DNA from: Tardiphaga robiniae
GTDB lineage: Bacteria > Pseudomonadota > Alphaproteobacteria > Rhizobiales > Xanthobacteraceae
Direction: 5' to 3'
NCBI RefSeq assembly: GCF_013359755.1
Contig: NZ_JABMCJ010000091.1
Span: forward strand, 1-64,000
Length of the DNA stretch: 64,000 nt
In this document: piece after piece, positions 28,519 through 38,704 of the stretch
How the letters are laid out: every line of letters begins with the position of its first letter
How positions within the stretch are numbered: position 1 is the stretch's first letter
Made by a program: the position numbers and the translations under genes
Notes under the pieces: model-generated
What the model saw: the letters and a program-made list of their open reading frames with translations, nothing else
Told to the model about the DNA's origin: nothing
Databases searched by the model: none

Positions 28519-29740
28519 ACTTCTCCTCTGCTCGCTGCTGACGGTTTTTCCGGACTATCTCTATCGCCGCTACGCACAAGGCAAGCGCCTGGGCCGGGAG
28601 ATCACGTTCTATTCGGTGTGGTTCGAACTCAGATGGGGAATCACGGCCTGCGTGATGCTGACGGTCGCTCTGATCACGGTGATCTTCTATTTTCATCCAT
28701 CGACGACAAGTGCGACCTTGTTCTATCGGACCGTGCCGATCCTGCCCGAGGTCAATGGACGGGTGGCGGAGGTGCACGTTCAGTTCAGCGCGCCGGTCAG
28801 GAAGGGCGATGTGATATTTCGTCTCGACAACGCCAAGCAGGAAGCGTCGATGGAGACCGCGCGGCGCAAGATTGCCGAGGTCGATGCCGCCATGCTGGCA
28901 GCGCAGGCCGATATTCTGAAGGCCGAAGGGCAGGCGCAGGAGGCCAAGGGTTCCTATCAGCAGACCTCGGACGAACTCGATACCAAGCGTGAGTTGCAGA
29001 AGCGCAATCCCGGCATGGTGCCGCAACGCGACATCGAAAAACTCGAGGTGCTGCTGACCGGCCGCCAGGGGGCGCTTGATGCGGCCATGGCCGCGCGACA
29101 ATCCGCGATGACGCGTATCTCCGCGCTGCTGCCGGCGGAGAAGGCCAGCGCGCAGGCGGCACTCGCGGAGGCGCAAGTCGATCTCGACAAGACGTTCATT
29201 CGCGCAGGCGTGGACGGGCGCGTCGAGCAGTTCACGCTTCGCGTTGGCGATGTCGTCAATCCCGTCATGCGATCGGCGGGCATTCTCATTCCGGAGAATG
29301 CGGGCCGCGTGCTCTCTGCAGGATTCGGGCAAATCGAAGCGCAGGTGATGAAGGTGGGCATGGTTGCCGAGGCGACCTGTATTTCGAAGCCGTGGATCGT
29401 CATCCCGATGGTAGTGACCGGCGTCCAGAACTATATCGCGGCCGGTCAGTTTCGCGGCGGCGAGCAGTTGGTGGAAGCGCAGCAAGTCCGCGCGCCGGGT
29501 ACCATCCTCACATTCCTGGAGCCAATCTATCAGGGCGGTCTCGACGGCGTGACGCCTGGCAGCAGTTGTATCGTCAATGCCTATACCAGCAATCATGATG
29601 CCATCGCTGCGAAGGGGATCGGTTCTTTCAAGTGGCTGGCGCTTCATGCCGTCGATGCCGTTGGGGTTGTCCACGCGATGTTGCTGCGGATCCAGGCGTT
29701 GTTGCTTCCTGTCAAGACGCTGGTGATGAGCGGTCACTGA
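28511..29740 (+). CDS. HlyD-family membrane fusion protein (YiaV/EmrA-like)
   Basis: The product has 409 residues from the ATG opening MLELLLCSLLTVFPDYLYRR. One transmembrane helix lies near 43-65. Then come a split biotinyl-lipoyl domain (ILPEVNGRVAEVHVQFSAPV, RKGDVIFRLD; and VDLDKTFIRAGVDGRVEQFT) and a long coiled-coil hairpin between them (about 110-215). It would bridge an inner-membrane exporter to the outer membrane, but no transporter or outer-membrane factor is encoded nearby. Confidence 0.85.
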   Translation: MLELLLCSLLTVFPDYLYRRYAQGKRLGREITFYSVWFELRWGITACVMLTVALITVIFYFHPSTTSATLFYRTVPILPEVNGRVAEVHVQFSAPVRKGDVIFRLDNAKQEASMETARRKIAEVDAAMLAAQADILKAEGQAQEAKGSYQQTSDELDTKRELQKRNPGMVPQRDIEKLEVLLTGRQGALDAAMAARQSAMTRISALLPAEKASAQAALAEAQVDLDKTFIRAGVDGRVEQFTLRVGDVVNPVMRSAGILIPENAGRVLSAGFGQIEAQVMKVGMVAEATCISKPWIVIPMVVTGVQNYIAAGQFRGGEQLVEAQQVRAPGTILTFLEPIYQGGLDGVTPGSSCIVNAYTSNHDAIAAKGIGSFKWLALHAVDAVGVVHAMLLRIQALLLPVKTLVMSGH

Positions 29741-29852
29741 GCTCCGCGCGGTCTGCGGGGCGAGGCGATCGTTCTGGGACGCTCCGGAACTGGCGCTGTC
29801 ATGCCCGTTGAACTAGCCTTCGTGAACAAGAAAAAAGCTCACGGAGGAAATC

Positions 29853-30524
29853 ATGAAGTCCCCATCGCTCTGGATGTCGTCCATCGGACTGTCGTCGCTC
29901 GCGCTTGCGGCGGTCAGCGGCTGGTTTGCCGCCACCATGTTTGCCCAGCCTGCCACCAGCAAGGAGCCGCGCTTTCCGCAGCTCACCATGGATCAGCTCG
30001 ACGCCAGGCAGAAGCCGCTCGGCGAGCAGGTGATGAAGGTCTCGAGCGTGGGTCTCGCCGGTCCCTATAATCCGATGATGCGCAGCCCGGTGCTCGGGCA
30101 AAAGCTGTTCGATCTGTTCGCCTATCTGCGCTGGGACACGTCCGTTCCGGTCAAGCTCAACGAATTCGCGATCATCATCATCGGGCGGCAATGGCGCTCG
30201 CAGGTCGAATGGTTCGCGCATGCGCCACTCGCGCAGAAAGCGGGATTGTCGCCGGAGATCATCGCCGATCTCAAGGCCAACAAGCGGCCCGCCAACATGG
30301 CTGAGGACGAGGCGACGGTGTACGACTTCGTCACCGAGCTGACGAACACGCACAAGGTCTCCGACGCGACCTATGCGCGCGCCAAGAAGATCTTCAACGA
30401 TCAGCAGATCGTCGATCTCACGGCCGTGGCCGGCAACTACGTGATGGTGGCGATGTTGCTGGCGATGGCGGAAGAGAGCACGCCGCCCGGCAAGGAGGCG
30501 CCGTTCAAGCCCGGCGAGCCGTGA
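29853..30524 (+). CDS. Carboxymuconolactone decarboxylase (AhpD-like) family protein with N-terminal signal
   Basis: The product has 223 residues; the ATG has GGAGG 8 nt upstream. The N-terminus (MWSSIGLSSLALAAVSGWF type) is a signal peptide or anchor. The CMD fold is indicated by LNEFAIIIIGRQWRSQVEWF, then AHAPLAQKAGLSPEIIADLK. The redox CxxC pair of AhpD is absent, replaced by a Gln/Glu pattern, so it is not a peroxidase partner of AhpC type. The substrate is unknown. Confidence 0.82.
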   Translation: MKSPSLWMSSIGLSSLALAAVSGWFAATMFAQPATSKEPRFPQLTMDQLDARQKPLGEQVMKVSSVGLAGPYNPMMRSPVLGQKLFDLFAYLRWDTSVPVKLNEFAIIIIGRQWRSQVEWFAHAPLAQKAGLSPEIIADLKANKRPANMAEDEATVYDFVTELTNTHKVSDATYARAKKIFNDQQIVDLTAVAGNYVMVAMLLAMAEESTPPGKEAPFKPGEP

Positions 30525-30533
30525 GGCCGCGCG

Positions 30534-30992
30534 TCAGGCAGCCTTGATCGGGTTGCCGGTGGTCGGGTTTTCCGCCGTGGCCGGTGCGGTCGCATCCTTG
30601 CCGATGCGGCCGAGATGCGTGAAGCGGAAACCGGCGTCGTATTTGAGGCCGTAGCCAAGCGCGCGATCGAAGCCGATATGGGCGAACCAGACCAGTGCGA
30701 TCGAACCGGCGATTGGCTCTGCGGTGGCGATACCGGCGAGCGCGAGCAGCAGCGGCGCGATGGTCGCATGCACCAGATTATAGACCCCTGCGCCGATCCG
30801 TGGGCCGGCCAGATAGGCCAGCATGCTGAGGTCCGGGACGAAGAAAAACAGGGCATAGATCTGCCAGGGCCCACCCGATATCCAGTAGAACAGCGTCATT
30901 CCGACAAACAGCGCCACGCCTTCCCAGCGCAGCAGGTCACGCACGCCACCCGTGGCTGCGCCACTATTTTCATTGATCACGATATTGGTCAT
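30534..30992 (-). CDS. DUF4260 family membrane protein
   Basis: The product has 152 residues from the ATG opening MTNIVINENSGAATGGVRDL. It has four or so hydrophobic stretches (VALFVGMTLFYWI, QIYALFFFVPDLSMLAYLAG, VHATIAPLLLALAGI, SIALVWFAHIGFDRALGYGL). The pattern FVPDLSML-Y-GP and HIGFDRALGYGLKY matches DUF4260, a family of unknown role. It converges on the CMD gene, with 9 nt between stops. Confidence 0.8.
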   Translation of the reverse strand: MTNIVINENSGAATGGVRDLLRWEGVALFVGMTLFYWISGGPWQIYALFFFVPDLSMLAYLAGPRIGAGVYNLVHATIAPLLLALAGIATAEPIAGSIALVWFAHIGFDRALGYGLKYDAGFRFTHLGRIGKDATAPATAENPTTGNPIKAA

Positions 30993-31170
30993 CCGGCGCT
31001 CTCCCTTGTCTGACCCGATATAGGCAGGATCGTCGCCGGCGCCATGCGATTTTGGGGGATTCAACCCTTCCTGATGGGCGTTTCCACCGCCGAAAACCCC
31101 ATGCTAGAACCTCGCCCAAACCCTGCGGCTGCCGCGGGCGATAACACGTGACATTGACGGGCTGGAGCAC

Positions 31171-32703
<1,533 letters not shown>

Positions 32704-32758
32704 AGGGACACATCTTAGTTCGCGACAATAAGGCGAGTGGGTTACAAGGGCGGGGCAA

Positions 32759-33517
32759 GTGAAGCATATCGAAAAGCTCAATCCTTCTACACCTTCAGAG
32801 GTGGCCATTCAGAAGATTGGCTTGCTTGTAGTTAAAGCCGGTCTTTCGTCGATTCCGCTTGCTTCACTTGCGCTTGATTTTGGACAGGTATTCGTTGACG
32901 CCGCAAATGAGCGTGCAAAGGCATCCGTCAATCTGGCAAATCAGAAAATTACGCTACGGTTTCTTGAAGAACTGGCTGGTCGTGTCGAACAACTTGAGTC
33001 GATGACGAACTCGCCGTTCAGTTCTGATGGAACACACCAAATCGCGGCTGATTCGGCTCTACGCAGTCTGGTTTCGGAGACAAATGAAAGGGTTGCTGAG
33101 ATACTTGCCCGAGCTGTCGCTTTGCTGGCTAACATGCCGCGACATGCGATCTACAAAGCTCAATGTGCAAGGGTGATTTCCGAACTCACAGAGCCAATGC
33201 TCCATGCAATTCAGACCAATGATCGTATTCATCGAAATCTTCTAGCGGTGGATGAACTCAAGATCTGTTCGCGGTTTGAAGAAAAATCGCAACAGGTTGC
33301 AGCGCTGCTCAATTCTACAATGGTATTGCCTGATTGGGATCCGGTTATGCGCCGCATCATGGATATTGGTCTGATTGATCAGATTATTGATGCTGGCCAC
33401 TTTGGCGATGATACCCCGATGGTGCAGACTGCGCCAACAACTGAATATGGGCGCGTAATTATCAATCTCTGCTTTGAGGATGTTGCGATACCGCAGTTCG
33501 GTACTTTTGCGATTTAG
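32759..33517 (+). CDS. AT-rich orphan gene, hypothetical protein (probably acquired)
   Basis: The product has 252 residues starting with GTG (KHIEKLNPSTPSEVAIQKIG). It opens with a Gly/Ala-rich amphipathic segment (LLVVKAGLSSIPLASLALDF, GQVFVDAANERAKAS), then a helical, possibly coiled-coil body (RFLEELAGRVEQLESM). It ends in a small C-terminal part (EYGRVIINLCFEDVAIPQFG). Three 60-base lines that I counted are 43-45% GC, against about 58-63% in pccB, and codon use differs. The layout recalls small proteins of defence islands with a hydrophobic early helix and helical body, but no family is recognised. Confidence 0.75.
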   Translation: MKHIEKLNPSTPSEVAIQKIGLLVVKAGLSSIPLASLALDFGQVFVDAANERAKASVNLANQKITLRFLEELAGRVEQLESMTNSPFSSDGTHQIAADSALRSLVSETNERVAEILARAVALLANMPRHAIYKAQCARVISELTEPMLHAIQTNDRIHRNLLAVDELKICSRFEEKSQQVAALLNSTMVLPDWDPVMRRIMDIGLIDQIIDAGHFGDDTPMVQTAPTTEYGRVIINLCFEDVAIPQFGTFAI

Positions 33518-33520
33518 CCG

Positions 33521-33593
33521 GTAGCCCACGTGAGTGCAGCGATACGCGGATATTTCAGAAAATGTCGGATGTCGCTTCACTCATCCGGGCTAC
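33521..33593. repeat. REP-like hairpin (GTAGCCC family) after the orphan gene
   Basis: The left side GTAGCCC..GTGAGTG-AGCGAT pairs with the right side TGTCGCT-CACTCAT..GGGCTAC, giving a long imperfect stem over 73 bases. It starts 3 nt after the stop of the AT-rich gene. The sequence GTAGCCCGGATGAG with its inverted copy is remembered as a frequent intergenic palindrome in the Bradyrhizobium group. It may act as a terminator or be a mobile REP-type element. Confidence 0.75.
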
Positions 33594-33635
33594 AGTGGCC
33601 GGAACAATGAGCAGACCGCATCGGGGGGGGCGTCC

Positions 33636-34343
33636 ATGATGAAATATCGGCTCTTGATTGGCTGTGCCGCCGCGGTGCTTACACTAATGGACGTGAATGG
33701 CACGTCGGCGCAGGCCGACGAAACCGTCACCATCGGTGGCTCCCGCGCCGTGCTCATCAAGCCCGCATCGCCGCGCGCGAGCGTGATCCTGATGCCGGGC
33801 GGCAGTGGGGCGATCAGTCCGGGCGAGCACGGTGAGATCAACGGGCTGAAGGGCAACCAACTGGTGCGCACGCGCAGCGCCTATGCCGCGCGTGGGCTTG
33901 CGGTGCTGGTGATGGATGCCGGCACCGATCTCTCCAGCGCAGTGCAATACATGGCCGCGATCAAGCGTCCGGTGACGGTGGTGGCCACCAGCCGTGGCAC
34001 GCAGCGTGCCGCCGAGGGTATCGCGCGCGGTGCGCGGCCGGATGCGCTGGTGCTGACCTCGGGCTTTCTCAGTGCGGAGTCGGGTGGCGGCAGCAATGTC
34101 ATGTCGATCATCGGCTCGCCCTCGGCATTGCCGCGCACGCTGGTCATCCATCATCGCAATGACGGCTGCAAGTTTACCGCGCCGGCCGGCGTCGATCCCT
34201 TCGTCAAATGGTCGGCCGGGCGCGCCCGCGTGGCGTGGCTGAGCGGCGGACGCAACGAAGGCGATCCGTGCGAGGCGCGGGGATATCATGGTTTCAACGG
34301 CCTCGATGGTCAGGTCGTCGGACTGGCCGCAGGCTTTCGATAA
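33636..34343 (+). CDS. Secreted alpha/beta hydrolase-like protein
   Basis: The product has 235 residues from ATG 33636 (or 33639). The signal peptide is YRLLIGCAAAVLTLMDVNG with cleavage after AQA. The hydrolase fold is suggested by SVILMPGGSGAISPGEHGE (oxyanion region), a nucleophile elbow ATSRGTQRA, an acid in HHRNDGC and a histidine in GYHGFNG. An uninterrupted run of eight G (33623-33630) forms the ribosome-binding region. The substrate is unknown. Confidence 0.8.
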   Translation: MMKYRLLIGCAAAVLTLMDVNGTSAQADETVTIGGSRAVLIKPASPRASVILMPGGSGAISPGEHGEINGLKGNQLVRTRSAYAARGLAVLVMDAGTDLSSAVQYMAAIKRPVTVVATSRGTQRAAEGIARGARPDALVLTSGFLSAESGGGSNVMSIIGSPSALPRTLVIHHRNDGCKFTAPAGVDPFVKWSAGRARVAWLSGGRNEGDPCEARGYHGFNGLDGQVVGLAAGFR

Positions 34344-34442
34344 CGGCGAGATGCCGAATGTGTGAGTTCCCACGCACATTCAGTTTCCATTCATGCCGCT
34401 GGTCCGATCCTGATGCTCTCACGGATATCAGGAGGGATCGCG

Positions 34443-34754
34443 ATGGAACGCCGTCATTTTCTGAAGATCGCCTTCGGCTTTGCCGCGGGCGTCGGCTTGG
34501 CCGCTCAGGCCATCACGCAGGCTCAGGCCGCGCCGCTGCTGCCGGCCAATCCGCTCGATAACCACAAACCGGACACAGAACCTCAAGCCGCGGTGGCGTC
34601 GCAGGACGACGTCGATCGTCTCCAGCCTGAGCAAGTCCAGTGGCGTCGCCGCGGCTGGCGTCGGCGTCGTTTCTGGGGTTATCGCCGCCGGCATTGGGGC
34701 TGGCGTCGCCGTTATCGGGTCCGTCGTCGGTACTGGCGCCGCCGGTACTGGTAG
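34443..34754 (+). CDS. Tat-signal small protein with Arg/Trp/Tyr-rich C-terminus
   Basis: The product has 103 residues. The first residues MERRHFLKIAFGFAAGVGLA form a near-perfect twin-arginine signal, with cleavage after AQAA near residue 30. A short acidic linker follows. The last 38 residues consist almost only of Arg, Trp, Tyr, Gly and His in a repeating WRRR/RRYW pattern. Such small proteins are frequent in Bradyrhizobium genomes, without known function. No radical-SAM enzyme is encoded nearby. The tail could bind DNA, heme or membranes; that is speculation. Confidence 0.8.
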   Translation: MERRHFLKIAFGFAAGVGLAAQAITQAQAAPLLPANPLDNHKPDTEPQAAVASQDDVDRLQPEQVQWRRRGWRRRRFWGYRRRHWGWRRRYRVRRRYWRRRYW

Positions 34755-34777
34755 GGCAAGCCCGTTTGTGCTGACGC

Positions 34778-35047
34778 TCAGTCTCTCCAGGGCGTCAGCG
34801 GTTTGGTCTGGCCGGGTTCAATGCCGCTCAGGTGGCGACGCACGTTGTCATAGCTGCGATCGCCGGGGGCAAAGGTCTGCGAGCCGTCAGCCGGTTTGCC
34901 GTCCACCGTGCGGGTGAAATGCAGCACCAGGCTGTCATCGGCATTCATAGTGGCGCTGCCGTAATAGGGCATCGACAGCCGCGCGTCCTCCGCCATGGCC
35001 GCGCCAGCCATGAGCAGAATGGGGAGGGTGAGAAACAGACGGGTCAT
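34778..35047 (-). CDS. Small periplasmic protein of unknown function
   Basis: The product has 89 residues from the ATG opening MTRLFLTLPILLMAGAAMAE, a clear signal peptide. The mature part has about 70 residues and contains LSMPYYGSATMNADDSLVLH and YDNVRRHLSGIEPGQTKPL. I do not recognise a family. It converges on the Tat-signal gene, and an AGGAGGT-type ribosome site precedes the start. Confidence 0.75.
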   Translation of the reverse strand: MTRLFLTLPILLMAGAAMAEDARLSMPYYGSATMNADDSLVLHFTRTVDGKPADGSQTFAPGDRSYDNVRRHLSGIEPGQTKPLTPWRD

Positions 35048-35169
35048 GACACCTCCTGCTGTGAGGTTGTGATGGAGGCTCAGGAAGATGGCGGGGATTT
35101 GTCCGCCGCCGGTCACCGCATGCACGGATTTGTGTTACAGGTCGCCGTCATCCGCTACCGACGAGTCCC

Positions 35170-35802
35170 ATGCCCCATACCGAAGCCCTGCTGTTTCCGC
35201 TCGCCATGATCGCGCTCGTTGCCGAGGCGATGACGGCTGCGCTGGCGGCCGGGCGGCGCAAGATGGACTGGCTCGGCGTCGCCATGCTCGGTTGCATCAC
35301 TGCACTGGGCGGTGGTTCGGTGCGCGACATGCTGCTCGGGCACTACCCGCTGTGGTGGGTGAAGAGCCCGTATCTCCTGCTGCTGACCGGCGGCGCTGCG
35401 CTGCTGACCATCGGGCTCGCACGGGTCGTGCATCGTTTTCACGCGCTGTTTCTGGTGCTCGATGCCATCGGCCTCGTGGTCTTCACCATCATGGGCTGCA
35501 ACATCGCCCTCGCCATGGATCAGCCGCTGCTGATCGTTGTGGTGGCCGGCATGATCACCGGCTGCGTCGGCGGCGTTATTCGCGATGTGCTGTGCAACGA
35601 CGTGCCGCTGCTGTTTCGCGCCGAGCTCTATGCCAGCGTGTCGATCGTCACGGGGCTTCTGTATATCGGCGGCATTAAATACGGATTCAGTCCCGATCTG
35701 GTGACGCTCGTTGCGGCCGTGACCGGACTGGCGTTCCGCCTGCTGGCAATCCGGCTGAAGCTGGAAATGCCGAAATTCGTCTATGACAGCGACGCCAAAT
35801 AG
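35170..35802 (+). CDS. Trimeric intracellular cation channel family protein (UPF0126/YicG-like)
   Basis: The product has 210 residues with about seven hydrophobic helices. The two inverted TRIC repeats are visible through the duplicated motif: ALGGGSVRDMLLGHYPLWWV in the first half and VGGVIRDVLCNDVPLLFR in the second. Bacterial homologues form trimeric K+-permeable channels. It starts at the ATG of MPHTEALLFPLAMIALVAEA. It converges on the minus-strand phosphodiesterase, 9 nt away. Confidence 0.9.
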   Translation: MPHTEALLFPLAMIALVAEAMTAALAAGRRKMDWLGVAMLGCITALGGGSVRDMLLGHYPLWWVKSPYLLLLTGGAALLTIGLARVVHRFHALFLVLDAIGLVVFTIMGCNIALAMDQPLLIVVVAGMITGCVGGVIRDVLCNDVPLLFRAELYASVSIVTGLLYIGGIKYGFSPDLVTLVAAVTGLAFRLLAIRLKLEMPKFVYDSDAK

Positions 35803-35811
35803 CGCTCTGCG

Positions 35812-37056
35812 TCAGCGCAGCCCCATGCAGCTCGCATAGAACGTGGTCGTCGCCGGCCAGTCGGAAAACACACCGCGCACGCCGACGTCTTTCGCCAGGA
35901 CATCGAGCACCGTTAGCGTGTCGCCGTCGCGGTCGATGGCGGGTTTGACCGAGCGATGGAAAAAACCGCCGCCGTTTGCGAGCGGCCCGTCGCGCTCCAG
36001 CGACCAGGTGATCAGATCGAGCCCGGCGTCGCGCGCTGCCTTGGCATAAGGGGAGGGCACGATCTTGTTGGTGCCATCAAGCGTCAGCAGCATGTAGATC
36101 GGCGGCGCGAGAATCTTGACGCCGGCAGCCTTGAGTTCGGCCATCGACGGTTTCCACGTTTCCGCGCGCATGTGATCGAAACCCGGTGTTTCATAGCGGC
36201 CGTCGAGATAGACCGCCTGCGCGCCGAATTCCGGCGCGGTGCGGATCCAGAACTTGATGTCGTTGAGATCAAAGCTCTGGGCAAATACGTCGCCAGGCGG
36301 AATGCCTGCGGCGCGATACTCGTCGAGCATCTGGGTCGCGTATTTCTCCTGGCTGTAATCGCCGTCGAACGGCATCGGCACCTCTGGAGCCTTCAGCTCC
36401 GGCGTGAATTTGGCGCCGAGGCTCTTGATCAGTGCGATGCTTTCCGCGTGGGTCATCAGCGTGCCCGAGCTGGCATAAAGGTCGGTGCGCCAGCGCGGCG
36501 TGCCGTTCTGATAATCAGCGATGGTCGTGGCAGAGGTGTTGGCGGCATCCATCTTCGCCGTCAGCGTCCTGAACTCCGACAGCGTGATGTCGCTGGTACA
36601 GCATTTCGCCGATGCCTTCTTGCCGGTGGCGGGATCGGCAGGGCTGAAAGGTTGCGTGCACTTGTTCGCCAGCGCCGGCACCGACAGGATGTTCGTTGTC
36701 GTGTGCAGGTCGCATTGCGAATGCCGGCAGACCAGTTGGCGATCCCTGGTGAACGTTACATCACATTCGATCACGCCTGCGCCCATGCGCGCCGCAGCGA
36801 GATAGGACTCCCTTGTATGTTCGGGAAATTGCAGCGGCGCGCCGCGATGGGCGATTGAGAAGTCGCTCCTGCGAAACGGCCCGGTGCAGGTGCTGAGCTT
36901 TGCCTTCAGCGGGCCGTCTTTCATCTTGTCGACAAGATAGAACGGCCGCGGGCCGAGCTGTGGCTCGGGCAGTGCGATGGTGTCGGCGCGGCCGGTCGTC
37001 AGCGATGAGAGGCCGAGCAGCCCGGCCAGTATGAGACGACGCAAAGCGCGCGACAT
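35812..37056 (-). CDS. Secreted glycerophosphodiester phosphodiesterase
   Basis: The product has 414 residues from the ATG opening [20 protein letters not shown], a signal peptide ending near GRADT. The GDPD catalytic motifs are visible: IAHRGAP with His70 and Arg71, PEHTRESY (79 onward), the metal ligands in VIECDV (Glu97, Asp99) and His112 in CRHSQ. It hydrolyses glycerophosphodiesters to glycerol-3-phosphate. It is longer than cytosolic GlpQ forms, with an insertion containing several cysteines ([17 protein letters not shown]). Confidence 0.9.
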   Translation of the reverse strand: MSRALRRLILAGLLGLSSLTTGRADTIALPEPQLGPRPFYLVDKMKDGPLKAKLSTCTGPFRRSDFSIAHRGAPLQFPEHTRESYLAAARMGAGVIECDVTFTRDRQLVCRHSQCDLHTTTNILSVPALANKCTQPFSPADPATGKKASAKCCTSDITLSEFRTLTAKMDAANTSATTIADYQNGTPRWRTDLYASSGTLMTHAESIALIKSLGAKFTPELKAPEVPMPFDGDYSQEKYATQMLDEYRAAGIPPGDVFAQSFDLNDIKFWIRTAPEFGAQAVYLDGRYETPGFDHMRAETWKPSMAELKAAGVKILAPPIYMLLTLDGTNKIVPSPYAKAARDAGLDLITWSLERDGPLANGGGFFHRSVKPAIDRDGDTLTVLDVLAKDVGVRGVFSDWPATTTFYASCMGLR

Positions 37057-37124
37057 GACGATCTCCAGAATAGCGAAGTGCCATTCTGTCATCTTCGTGT
37101 GACGGCTGTAACCGGCGCGTGGGC

Positions 37125-37150
37125 AACAAAAAACCCCGCCAGTGGCGGGG
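37125..37150 (-). terminator. Terminator of the GCG-motif protein gene
   Basis: The arms CCCCGCC (37134-37140) and GGCGGGG (37144-37150) pair around AGT, and six A residues (37128-37133) become a T tract on the minus strand. It lies 27 nt after the stop of the minus-strand gene at 37177. Confidence 0.85.
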
Positions 37151-37176
37151 TCTTCGTCGTTAGGATTGTGCAGCGA

Positions 37177-37437
37177 TCACCAGCGGCGGATGCAGCGGCC
37201 GTAGGGATTGCGGAAAAAGCCGGGGGGGCAGTAACCCGGGCCGCGCGGCGGCGGGCCGCGGAACATCGGGCGGCAACCGCCATAGGGACCACGGGCATAG
37301 CCGGGGCCGCAGCCCTGAGCGACCTGGATCACGCCTGCCGTGTCTGCAGCGCTCAGCGGAGCCAGAGGCATTGCGCTGGCGGCACCGATGCCCCCGACGC
37401 TAACGGCAAACAAGGCTGCCGCAAAGATCGTCTTCAT
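37177..37437 (-). CDS. Small secreted Gly/Pro/Cys-rich protein (GCG_CRPN-type)
   Basis: The product has 86 residues. The signal peptide KTIFAAALFAVSVGGIGAAS ends in AMP. The mature part carries the motif GCGPGYARGPYGGCRPM and then CPPGFFRNPYGRC, which fits the small secreted GCG_CRPN-motif proteins common in rhizobia. The four cysteines may form two disulfides. The function is unknown; the gene is monocistronic with its own terminator. Confidence 0.8.
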   Translation of the reverse strand: MKTIFAAALFAVSVGGIGAASAMPLAPLSAADTAGVIQVAQGCGPGYARGPYGGCRPMFRGPPPRGPGYCPPGFFRNPYGRCIRRW

Positions 37438-37624
37438 TCGTGTTCTCCCTCGATGGTGCCGCGATGCGGCGCAGAGAATAATGATGGCATCGCATCACCC
37501 GCTGCAGGACTCTTACGGGCAAGAAAATTGCTGGGGATCAACGCTGCACAGCACGATTAAGCCGATTCGATCTGAATACAGCATGAATGTTTCGGGATAT
37601 CCGCGTAGCAGGGCGCGGCAGTTG

Positions 37625-38632
37625 CTACTTCGCCGCGAGGAAGCCCAGCATCAATTCGTTGAATTTGGCCGGTGCATCGAGAAACACGATATGGCCCGCG
37701 TCCGGAAGCACCTCGGCCTTCGCGTTCGGCATCTTCGCCGCCAGCGCCTTGGCGAGATCGGCGTTCTGGCCCATCTTTGGCCGCAACGCTTCCGGCGCAT
37801 TCGGCTTGCCCGGTGCGTTGTGATCGTCGGCGCCCATGATGAACAGGGTCGGCAGGGCGATCAGCGGAATTTCGTGGACCACGGGCTCGCGATAAATGAG
37901 CTGCGCCGAACTGACGAAGGCGCGCAGCCAGCGCGGATATTCCGGCGACCCCTTGATGTTGAAGCGCGCGTCGATGAAGGGCGTTACCTGGTCGGGCTGC
38001 ATCTTCAGCGAATAGTTCACTTCGAGCTGTTTGCGGTAACCTTCCGCCGTCAGCTTGTCTTCGTTCTCCAGAATCTTTTCGGTTGGTGTCGGTGGCACAA
38101 AGAGCCGATAGTCCTCAAGTCCGATCGGCGCCGCGAGCAGCAGGTGATCGATGCGATCGGGATAAGCGCGCGCGATACGGACGCTCAACATGCCGCCGAG
38201 GGAATGCGCAACGATGTCGAATTTGGAAATTCCAAGGTGATCCATCAGCGCGACGGTGTTACGGGCGAGGGTGTCGAAATGCAGATCGCCTGATGGCTTC
38301 GACGATTTGCCGAAGCCGATCTGGTCGGGGACCACGACGCGGTAACCGGCCTCGTTCAATGTGCCGATCACCGGCGCCCAGTAGCTCGAAGGGAAGTTAC
38401 GGCCGTGCAGCAGCACGACAGTGCGCCCGTTGGGCTTGGTCGATGGCACGTCCATATAGGCCATGCGCAGCTGCTCGCCGTCATTGACCAGCGGCAGCAT
38501 GTTGACGGGGTAGGGATAGGGGAAACCTTCGAGACCGATACCATAGGGCTCGCGCGCTGCGGGAGGCTCAGCCGCCTGTGACGAAGTGAGCGGTAATGTG
38601 GCAATCAGCGCGGCGAGCAGCAGGCGGTTCAT
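37625..38632 (-). CDS. Secreted alpha/beta hydrolase
   Basis: The product has 335 residues from the ATG opening MNRLLLAALIATLPLTSSQA, a signal peptide. The hydrolase fold is clear: VVLLHGRNFPSSYW (oxyanion loop HG), VPDQIGFGKSSKP, nucleophile elbow VAHSLGGML, an acid near FIMGADDHNAPG and the catalytic histidine in LPDAGHIVFLD. It is related to haloalkane dehalogenase/epoxide-hydrolase type enzymes, but the substrate is not deducible. An ArsR-type regulator gene lies upstream on the same strand. Confidence 0.88.
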   Translation of the reverse strand: MNRLLLAALIATLPLTSSQAAEPPAAREPYGIGLEGFPYPYPVNMLPLVNDGEQLRMAYMDVPSTKPNGRTVVLLHGRNFPSSYWAPVIGTLNEAGYRVVVPDQIGFGKSSKPSGDLHFDTLARNTVALMDHLGISKFDIVAHSLGGMLSVRIARAYPDRIDHLLLAAPIGLEDYRLFVPPTPTEKILENEDKLTAEGYRKQLEVNYSLKMQPDQVTPFIDARFNIKGSPEYPRWLRAFVSSAQLIYREPVVHEIPLIALPTLFIMGADDHNAPGKPNAPEALRPKMGQNADLAKALAAKMPNAKAEVLPDAGHIVFLDAPAKFNELMLGFLAAK

Positions 38633-38704
38633 TGAGAAGACTCCGGGAGAAGAAAGGTCCGGCGCGGTTTCGGGCTGCATTGCGGCGAAGGTAAGCCGGC
38701 GTCT

